This document shows, in pieces, positions 56,788-64,000 of a stretch of 64,000 bases of DNA. The stretch comes from Hirsutella rhossiliensis (lineage: Eukaryota > Ascomycota > Sordariomycetes > Hypocreales > Ophiocordycipitaceae): assembly GCF_020360975.1 (NCBI RefSeq), contig NW_025408695.1:1-64000 (forward strand), read 5' to 3'. The position numbers and the translations under genes were made by a program. Under the pieces are notes generated by a model that saw only the letters and a list, made by a program, of their open reading frames with translations, was not told the DNA's origin and did no database searches. Within the stretch, counting starts at the first letter, position 1. Every line of letters begins with the position of its first letter.

Positions 56788-57198
56788 TCATTCCCGAAAA
56801 AGCCCTTCTCCTTCCTCTGCGGGTTGATAGTCAATGAAACGGTGCCGATCCCGGATTACGTGGACGTCTGATGCTGAATCGAGCAAAACAGAGTCTCGAA
56901 GTGGGTAGACGTATGATGTGGATGCGGCTGCCGGTGGAGGTGAGCTTACGGTGACCGCAGCAGCGGCTGACGGTTCACCCGTTCTCGGAGTGTCGTTTCG
57001 AGTGCTAGATTGGTTCCTAGCCTCTCGTTTATCGCGAGCTTGCTTGATAGACTGCTCGACTTTCTCCTTGAGGTGTGGTCTCTTCTCAAGTCGGTCATTT
57101 TTCTTTGCCTCAATCTCCGGATCTGGTATCCATGAGGCTGGGCGGATTTCCTCGTTGTAGTACCAACAATCTGAGAAGTAGTGTTTCAGTCCACACAC
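56788..57198 (-). pseudogene. copia 2 gag zinc finger and protease
   Basis: CVCGLKHYFSDCWYYNEEIRPASW (57,200-57,130) is a CCHC knuckle followed by the usual EEIRP helix. After a charged linker, SVLLDSASDVHVIRDRHRF (56,900-56,840) holds the protease Asp-Ser-Ala. The gag capsid part is missing beyond 57,285. Confidence 0.82.
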
Positions 57199-57312
57199 GC
57201 AGGGTGGCCTTTCAGGCCGGGTTGACGAGGAATTCGTCGAGTCGTTATTAGAAGGCCGTTGAGGATTCGTTTGGTCGGATCGCTCTTGCTGCCAAGCAGA
57301 CTTGCAAATAGA

Positions 57313-57406
57313 TAAATCATAATCAAATCAAATCAAATCAAATCAAATTTATCCAAATCAAATCAAATCAAATTGCCCCTGCGCTGAATCAAATCAAATC
57401 AAATCG
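57313..57406. repeat. AAATC pentanucleotide repeat
   Basis: Three runs of (AAATC)n, separated by TTATCC and GCCCCTGCGCTG-type spacers. The last run ends about 25 bp before the copia 3 LTR. This may be the subterminal region of the hAT whose coding part lies beyond the copia at 63,690. Confidence 0.85.
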
Positions 57407-57432
57407 CAACACCCAAATTTATTTGGATATCT

Positions 57433-57632
57433 TGTTGGATCCACCTGTGCACTAGGCACCGATCGCGCACGTATAACTAATCGACCGCGCTAGTCACGTG
57501 CGAGTAAGAGGTGAGACACAGGGAGGAAGGTCTTTGCACACAGTTTGTATGGGACACGTTTCCCTAGTTACACAAGATATAACCAATTGAACCAGTTCGA
57601 ATAACCTCACTGCAGTGAAGAGCCTGTCCACA
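57433..57632 (+). repeat. 5' LTR of copia 3
   Basis: 200 bp, TG..CA ends, apparently identical to 63,301-63,500. The internal part begins CTGATCAGTGTCGCCC. Confidence 0.96.
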
Positions 57633-57900
57633 CTGATCAGTGTCGCCCGGCAAAGGTGACACAGAACAGCAAGACGGAAGAGAGCTAACCTATCGTCACG
57701 CTCTGCAAAGCAGGCTCCCTGACGGTAGGATAGTTGCTACAACGCGCGGATTGCTACGAAGACTCTGCATCAGAGCCCACTCTAGTTATCCAACCGTGCC
57801 TAAGCTTTGCTGTCATCAGCGACCCTTAGGCGTGCCCTATCGCACATTGATAACCTCATTGACACCCTGTGCCCTGTTTCTCAGCACACAGCCTGTCAAT

Positions 57901-59613
57901 ATGTCTGACAATTCATCTGCCGCACTAGCCCCGGCAACAGCCCAGGATACCCCGGCCAACGTGTCTCTCGAAGACAGGCAACTCGTTGAACGGAACCTGA
58001 CGATCGTGGAGCTCCTTCACTCCCGATCAGGCATTTCGACGCGGATTTCCTCAACGAACCTATCACCCAGAGCTCCTCCTTGTCCACCGCAACAGCTTCT
58101 TCTTAGGCTGTGTGGCAACATACACGGTGGATAAACGTAACCACGGAATTGCCCTGCTTGGGGATCTGTATAACGACTTCACGGGATGGAGCTATGATGA
58201 CTTCGAACTAATCAACCCACGCCTTAGATCAAGACTCCGGACGCTTCTCAGAATTAGGGGGATCTATATGGGCAAGGCCAACTCTAGCATCTCTCGAGCT
58301 TTATGTGGCCTTCTAACAAGTAACGAACTTCCTGAATGGGATGAGAACGAGTTGCTTGGTCAAGAGGTTGCTGAAAACACCGTGGCATATAAGGTGAAAC
58401 AGAAGCTGCTCCAAGGAACTGTTAAAGCGGCTATATCGTCACCGGCACCGATAGTAATCCAGCAGCCAACTATTACCCGACCGGCAGAACCGGAATCCCC
58501 TCATATCATTGAGACCCATCAACCCGCTCAGCAAGAGCCTCAGCATCAATGGCGCGAATCCCCTCGGTATCAGCAGACGCTCCCCGTACGGACTACCAAC
58601 TTCCGAGATGCATACACGAGCATTCCACCTGTTCGATTCGAGAACGAGGAAGTTGAGGCCGATCTCACGATTAGATTCATTAAGATATGGGACAAGAAAC
58701 TAGCCTATACCGGCGAACCATACGATATCTTCGATGACAAGATCCGGAAATTCATGAGCGTGTGCCGTCAAGCAAACATTCCTCCGTCTAAATTCCATGG
58801 TGTTTTCCTTCGATTCTGGCCAAGCTCAGTCCTTCTTTCTACGAAATCAGCACTGATTTAACCTTCGCTGAGATGTATCAGAAGATGAAAGAGCACTTTG
58901 ACACCGAAATCAACCAGAAGATGTATCATACCCACTGGAGCACCCTCACCTTCAGCCGACTTCGGGCTGAGATGCCCGGTAAGTCATCTGACGAGGTCCT
59001 CCAGGCCCTTCTTACGAAATTGCGGCTCTGTAGGAGAGCACTCGGGGATAAGTCTGGCGGCGAAGGTGGCCTGATCGATGCAACGCTCAGGGCGTGCCGT
59101 GGTGTGCCTGAATTCCGACTCGCGATATACTCTCCCGCACCTACATTTGAGGGGTTGGCATCACAGCTTCGATCATCGCTATCTGCCATGCAAGATGAAC
59201 GATCTGAACAACCCAGTGGCCAATATCCCCAAGACCTGGATAGAGGACACGATCAGCACTTCGTGGATCGCAAATTTCAGCGAAATTCCGGCGGAACAAG
59301 AGGTCAATCACAAAGGCGTCAGCCAAATTGGAAGAAGAAATGCTACGTTTGCGGCAAGGAAGATTGTTTCTCAACGAGACATCCTGAAAACGAGATAAAG
59401 CAGCCAAAGAGAAGTATCTACGAGAGAGAGGCTTCCACGGTCAATCTCGTTCGTATGCTATGTTCTTGGCTGACTATGAAGGAATCACAGGATCAGGATG
59501 ACTCGAGCACCGAGGAATCTGATGATTCTGACTCCTCTGACCCTTATGAATCGTTCTACGCTGCTGCGACCTTTCTGTCCAACGAAGCTTTCCATCATCG
59601 GATCTCTCAGTAG
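57901..59613 (+). pseudogene. gag: copia 3 gag
   Basis: ATG at 57,901 (MSDNSSAALAPATAQ). The second frame, 58,112-58,861, carries RNHGIALLGDLYNDFTGWSYDDFELI and a Gln/Pro-rich linker. The third, 58,873-59,613, is the capsid-like EHFDTEINQKMYHTHWSTLTF, DEVLQALLTKLRLCRRALG, then the zinc knuckle CYVCGKEDCFSTRH near 59,340-59,385 and an acidic Asp/Ser tail. The break near 58,805 falls in a T run. Gag would form the particle. Confidence 0.8.
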
Positions 59614-59885
59614 GCATCAAGTTATTCAACAGTGACGAACCCACACAATTCATACTAGATCGTTACTCTCAAGACTCGTTCCAAGGAATCATGCCGGACA
59701 CAGGTGCGGCATGCATATCGACGGGAGGAATCGAACAACTGCGTGCTCTCCAACGAGAGATGCCCCCAGTCCAATTCCGTGATGATCGCAAGCCCGAACC
59801 AGTTAGATTTGGTGCAGGAAGATTGGAAACACCACTTGGCGTGATCACCTTGAACACACCAGTGGGAGGGTTGATTTTCATATAG
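59614..59885 (+). pseudogene. copia 3 protease
   Basis: DSFQGIMPDTGAACISTGG carries the aspartic protease Asp-Thr-Gly triad at about 59,695. It continues VRFGAGRLETPLGVITLNTP. Both borders with gag and integrase are frame breaks near short G and T runs (59,600 and 59,876). Confidence 0.8.
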
Positions 59886-60950
59886 TCAACGTGCCAACGC
59901 CATTCCTCCTATGCCTAGCTGATATGGATCGGCTCGGCGTATATTTAAATAACGTCACGAACGAGCTCGTTGGCAATGGTGTGAGCGTTCCAGTGATTCG
60001 AAGATGGGGTCACGCGTGGTTCTTCTTGCGGAAACAAGAGGCATCAGTGGCATATCTCACGGAGGCTGAATTGCGGCGCCTCCACACGCGTTTTGGTCAT
60101 CCATCCGTGTATCGGCTGCACAAGCTGCTGAATTCGGCTGGCCATGATGTGGAAATCGAAGCTCTGGAAATGATCAAGAAGTTCTGCCACTACTGTCAGA
60201 TGAAATCCGACCCGCCACGAAGGTTCAAGTTCAGCTTGAAGGATGATTGTGACTTCAATTACGAAGTCATCGTTGATGTCATGACATTGGGTGGCAGACC
60301 AGTCCTCCATGTTGTTGATCAAGCCACTGCCTATCAGGCAGGAGATTCCTATCCAACATGACGGCCAAGGAAACGTGGCTCGCGTTGAAACAATGTTGGA
60401 TGGATACATACCTTGGACCACCCGATGTGATCACTCATGACGCAGGCACGAATTTCGCTGCTGCCGAGTTCCAAGCAGAAGCGAAATTGATGGGAATAAC
60501 GTGTCATCAGGTGCCTGTGGAAGCACATTGGGCTGTTGGGAAGGTTGAGAAGTATCATGTGCCCGTCCGAAGAGCATATGATATATTAAAGGCAGAGCTG
60601 AAGGATACCGTGAGCCCTGATCAAGTCCTTCAAATGGCTTTCAAGGCTGTCAACGACACAGCCGGTCCGGATGGCCTCGTTCCAACCCTCCTCGTCTTCG
60701 GTGCTCTGCCTCGAATGACGATGGATTCGCCGCCTACACCTTCCGCAATGGCAAGAGCTAAGGCGGTGTGGCGAACGATGTCAGAGCTGAGGAAGATCAA
60801 CGCCCAGAGGAAGGTTCAGACCGCGTTAAATACGCGTAATGGGCCTGATACAGCGTTGCGCCTGCCCCTAGGCGAAGCGAAGTTCGCGTATTTCGCGAGA
60901 AGCACGGATGGCAAGGCCCATATAAAGTGCTCGAGGTGACGGATACGGAA
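59886..60950 (+). pseudogene. copia 3 integrase
   Basis: CLADMDRLGVYLNN leads to the gag-pre-integrase LTEAELRRLHTRFGHPSVYRLHKLL and CHYCQMKSDPP. The core has EVIVDVMTLGGRPVLHVVDQATAYQAG, then after a break near 60,342 VITHDAGTNFAAAEF and VPVEAHWAVGKVEKYH, where the third acidic residue is the Glu of VEKYH or VEAH. The C-terminal region (SEDGKAHIKCSR frame) shifts near 60,900 into VLEVTDTEIAVDLDNGPAKFRSTCVQPYYR. Confidence 0.82.
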
Positions 60951-61019
60951 ATCGCAGTTGACCTGGACAACGGACCAGCGAAATTTCGCAGTACATGCGT
61001 CCAACCGTACTATCGTCAC

Positions 61020-62160
61020 CCGGAATCGCTCCTTCCTCAGTTGCAACCCGACCCTAGCCCTAGCCGCACAGACCCATCAACACAACAATCACTCCTTCCC
61101 TCAACACAATCCGATCAACAACATCCTCTTCAAAACCCTCTTCCCCTTCCACCCACAACTCAACAACCTCTTCCTCTTCCTACCACAGAAGACCAACCCA
61201 AACCTTTCGAATACCCTGAGCCAAAGAGGCCGCGCAGGCGTGGCCGACCTAGGAAGGATGCTGCACAAAATGGCACATCAGAATCCACTATTGTTTGCTC
61301 ACCCGTTCAATTTATCGTTCATCATGAAGCTAATGCGTTTCTTGTTCGAAAAGAAATGGAACATCTCGGCCTAGCCAAGCGGCTACGAGCTGAAGGAAAG
61401 ATCACAAGCACCGGTTTCCCATTTGAAGCTTCCGACACACTCGAGCTCACGAACCTCCTCGCCGCTGGGGTCATTGTACCCGAAGAATTCGATGCGAATA
61501 AACATGGTGGATATCGTGTCTTCAAATCACGAATGGTCAGAGAGGTTAAGGAAGAAATACTGCAACGCCATACGAGAAATCACGCCTCGTTGTGCAAGGA
61601 TACAATGATGATGGGAAACGTGGGATCCTCACACAAGCCCCTACCATCAGCCGGCCCGCACAACGCGTGGCCTTGGCCTTAGCACCGTTTCTCTGCACAC
61701 GGGATATGTTCATCATGATCAGAGACATCACGATGGCATACACACAATCCCAGACCAAGCTGGCCCGTGTCATCCTTGCAGCCCTTCCTCAAGAACTCAA
61801 AGAAGATATCCAGAGGAACAATCCTGCGAATCGTGAAGCCGCTATATGGCATCGCAGAGGCAGGAGCCCACTGGTTCAACACATATCACGACCATCACTG
61901 CCGCAAGCTTAATATGGAAACCTCTTCGTTTGACCCGTGCCTTCTGATCACGGCAAACAACATCGCCGACAAGGACCTGTTTGGCATCGCGGCCTTGCAA
62001 ACGGATGACACATTCATTGTTGGCACAGATGCATTTCTCAAGATCGAGGAGAAAGAACTCTGCTTTAAGGCCAAGCCAAAGAGATTCTCAAGAAGGTTCC
62101 ATCTGCGACTTTAACGGCAGCCGCCTGACCATACAAAATGGCTGTGTCATCGTCAGGCAG
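61020..62160 (+). pseudogene. pol: copia 3 reverse transcriptase
   Basis: A Pro/Gln-rich linker (to about 61,250) with an Arg-rich RPRRRGRPRKD motif precedes RT. HGGYRVFKSRMVREVK and VQGYNDDGKRGILTQAPTISRPAQRVALALAP are the palm entry. ARVILAALPQELKEDI and ILRIVKPLYGIAEAGAHWFNTYHDHH follow. The catalytic box reads LQTDDTFIVGTDAF (61,995-62,035), a QTDD variant of the usual YVDD known in some fungal copia lineages. Frame breaks near 61,545, 61,815 and 62,080. Confidence 0.87.
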
Positions 62161-62967
62161 AAGGGCCAAGCCCAAAACCTCGAGGAGATCAATCTTCAGG
62201 CATCAAGTAGGCATCAGGATTATGCTGCTCAACGCGCGGGGGCATATATCGCTTCGATTTGCCAACCCGAAGCAACATACGATTGTTCCGTTGCGGCACA
62301 AGCCCAAGAGCCCGTTAATACCGACTTCAAGGCTTTGAACAAGCGGATTGAATGGCAGATCAACAATCCCGACCGTGGCCTATGTTACATACCCATCGAT
62401 CTCGAGCGCGAAGATCTTTGTGTTCACCGATGGATCATTCGCCAACAATAAGGATTTAAGCTCTCAAATCGGCTTTGTGATTATCATCGCCAATGAGACC
62501 GCGCAATCAACCGATTCATTTTCCATCCGCGGAAACATTCTTCATTGGAGCTCAACTAAATGCAAGCGCGTTACTCGAAGCGTTCTTGCATCAGAGATCT
62601 ATGGATTGACATCGGGCTTCGATCTCGCATTTGTGATCAAGCAAACGGTCAATACGATCGCACAACGCCTTGATCTGAAGCAAATCCGCTCGTCATTTGC
62701 ACAGATTCATATAGCCTCTATGAGTGCCTCGTCAAACTTGGCACCACAACAGAGAAGCGACTCATGATAGATATCATGGCGCTGAGGCAGGCATATGAAT
62801 CAAGGGATATTGCGGAAATCCGTTGGGTCAACGGCGCAGATAACCCTGCCGATGCTATGACATCATCAAACAGCGCCCTCACGCAGTTTATTAGCGACAA
62901 TCAGCTAAACGTGAGGGTGGAAGGATTCGTTCATCGCAATAACACAACAATTCTCGACGAGATTTAA
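62161..62967 (+). pseudogene. copia 3 RNase H
   Basis: RGAYIASICQPEA..DCSVAAQAQEPVNTDFKALNKRI is the RT-RNase H connection. RNase H is FVFTDGSFANNKDLSSQIGFV (62,420-62,480), HWSSTKCKRVTRSVLASEIYGL with the catalytic Glu (62,545-62,610), and EIRWVNGADNPADAMTSSNS (62,815-62,870). It ends ILDEI, stop at 62,967. Confidence 0.87.
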
Positions 62968-63300
62968 TCGGTTTTTCGTTCCTTCTTCTGCTTTACCGTC
63001 GTTCTTTTATTCCATTCACATTAACGAGGAGATCCTCGTGTCCATATTCAACGTGGGACCGATGGAATCAGCTAGCGCATCCGGCGCTCGAAATGCGGCC
63101 CATGATGGCGTGTGGCAGAACACACCCAGTGTGGGGAGGAGAGCTACAGTCAGAGCACACTATCCAACATAGTGATGCATCGTGGTAGGAGTTTGTTGGT
63201 GTTCTTGTTCGTGTTTTCCTATCTCATCTTAATTCGCTGTGTTTGGTGTGTTTTGGTGGATTGATTAGTGCGCGATCATCGATTTAGAAAGAGGTTCCAG
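62968..63300 (+). other. 3' untranslated region and polypurine tract of copia 3
   Basis: No gene. A purine run AGAAAGAGG at about 63,287-63,295 lies just before the 3' LTR and fits a polypurine primer. Confidence 0.6.
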
Positions 63301-63500
63301 TGTTGGATCCACCTGTGCACTAGGCACCGATCGCGCACGTATAACTAATCGACCGCGCTAGTCACGTGCGAGTAAGAGGTGAGACACAGGGAGGAAGGTC
63401 TTTGCACACAGTTTGTATGGGACACGTTTCCCTAGTTACACAAGATATAACCAATTGAACCAGTTCGAATAACCTCACTGCAGTGAAGAGCCTGTCCACA
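63301..63500 (+). repeat. 3' LTR of copia 3
   Basis: 200 bp, no difference seen from the 5' LTR. Followed by TATCT, the target duplication. Confidence 0.96.
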
Positions 63501-63689
63501 TATCTGATTATTTGGATACGCCCCACAATGGCGACCTGGGCCAATAGTTTTGGGGAGCCAGCCCTGCCTGGCCTAGAGTGGTCGCTAATTACGGGCAGTT
63601 GCTTTTCCAGGCCGTGTCACCAAGCTTTCTTTTGTGTTTTACCTGACACGTTTGATCGTGAAATATATCTTTGGGTGCGTCTGCCATAT

Positions 63690-64000
63690 TACGGGGGGAG
63701 ATATTTGTAGCCGATGGCCAAAATGGGACAGCTCTGCACTTGACTGCTGCAATGGCGCATATGGGAGGAGTACCGAACCCTCGCGGTCGAGCAAGATACG
63801 ATACCCGAGGAGCCCACAGCTGCAAGGAAGACAACGGACCTAGATGACTTCATGACCTCAATTAGGAAACTTGGCGCCCAACCTGCGCCCTCACCGTCCT
63901 CCATGCGTGACGAGTACGCAGAATGGGTGGGCAGTACCGATCCGGGCGATTGTCTTGTGGACAATCCCATCCAGTACTGGCTTCTCCGCAGACGCCAATA
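63690..64000 (+). pseudogene. hAT transposase 4, fragment running off the window
   Basis: On plus, EYRTLAVEQDTIPEEP, then RDEYAEWVGSTDPGDCLVDNPIQYWLLRRRQ (about 63,905-64,000), the approach to the hATC dimerisation domain of hAT transposases. The domain itself would lie beyond 64,000. Upstream (63,506-63,690) is non-coding. Sequence before the copia 3 insertion (57,300-57,432) may be the other part of the same element. Confidence 0.7.

Larger units (their letters stand above)
53232..57285 (-). mobile_element. Ty1/copia element 2, minus strand, 5' truncated
   Basis: A probable 3' LTR (53,232-53,522) is followed by an inverted polypurine tract (the C-rich run at 53,523-53,532 on plus), then RNase H, RT, integrase, protease and a zinc finger toward the right. 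No 5' LTR. It ends near 57,285, where an AAATC-rich region begins. Confidence 0.82.
57433..63500 (+). mobile_element. Ty1/copia element 3, complete with target duplication
   Basis: Two 200-bp LTRs (57,433-57,632 and 63,301-63,500) show no difference by eye and both read TGTTGGATCC...CTGTCCACA. The flanks are TATCT on both sides (57,428-57,432, 63,501-63,505). Gag, protease, integrase, RT and RNase H follow in copia order. It is the youngest element in the window on LTR evidence. Despite that, the coding region is read in about eight frames. Confidence 0.96.

Noticed and set aside
57313..57406. possible telomere-type or centromeric repeat
   Set aside because: The AAATC unit is not a known fungal telomere unit (TTAGGG type) and the tract is under 100 bp between elements.
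1..64000. Starship-type giant element with a tyrosine recombinase captain
   Set aside because: I found no DUF3435-like tyrosine recombinase reading in the window, although accessory TE-rich regions of this kind can be part of one.

Overview
The window looks like a transposon graveyard from a filamentous ascomycete genome. It holds many fungal-type elements and only one host-like gene: a truncated Zn(II)2Cys6 transcription factor whose zinc cluster is split by a short spliceosomal intron. I see no rRNA, tRNA, CRISPR array, bacterial operon or telomeric repeat. Almost everything else can be assigned to LTR retrotransposons (Ty3/gypsy chromovirus, Ty1/copia), hAT, Mutator-like (MULE) and pogo/Fot DNA transposons, and Helitron-type Rep-helicase elements.

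Layout. 1-17,470: a MULE whose transposase lies on the minus strand and is split by two insertions. The first is a chromodomain gypsy element (82-8917, target duplication AGGGT), itself interrupted by a hAT (4841-7595, duplication TTGTTACC). The second is a 6.13-kb block (9715-15847) with ~28-bp terminal inverted repeats and a TA duplication, carrying a Helitron-type Rep/Pif1 gene. 17,475-18,407: a 44-bp hAT end, then the transcription factor, cut by the LTR of a second gypsy family (18,408-19,702). 19,703-26,050: a minus-strand copia, interrupted in gag by a second hAT (24,322-25,798, duplication TCCTCGAG). 26,051-27,830: nothing recognised. 27,830-36,415: Helitron 1 (helicase on plus), very GC-rich. 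36,476-41,110: minus-strand chromovirus 3' end, broken at a TA by a pogo/Fot fragment, which is fused to a truncated third hAT. 41,930 to about 52,100: Helitron 2, same family as Helitron 1, opposite orientation. 52,400-53,220: Pif1-type helicase tail of another Helitron. 53,232-57,285: second minus-strand copia, truncated. 57,433-63,500: a complete third copia with two apparently identical 200-bp LTRs and a TATCT duplication. 63,690-64,000: start of a fourth hAT fragment.

Nearly every coding region is broken by frameshifts. In the youngest copia, whose LTRs have not diverged, most of the breaks I could examine are consistent with one base missing from a short homopolymer. Base-calling error in the assembly may therefore explain part of the apparent decay. 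The most unusual points are the TIR-bounded block carrying a Helitron-type helicase but no visible DDE transposase, and a conserved unidentified gene divergent from the helicase in both Helitron copies. The Helitron copies also share a terminal motif found in inverted orientation at both ends.
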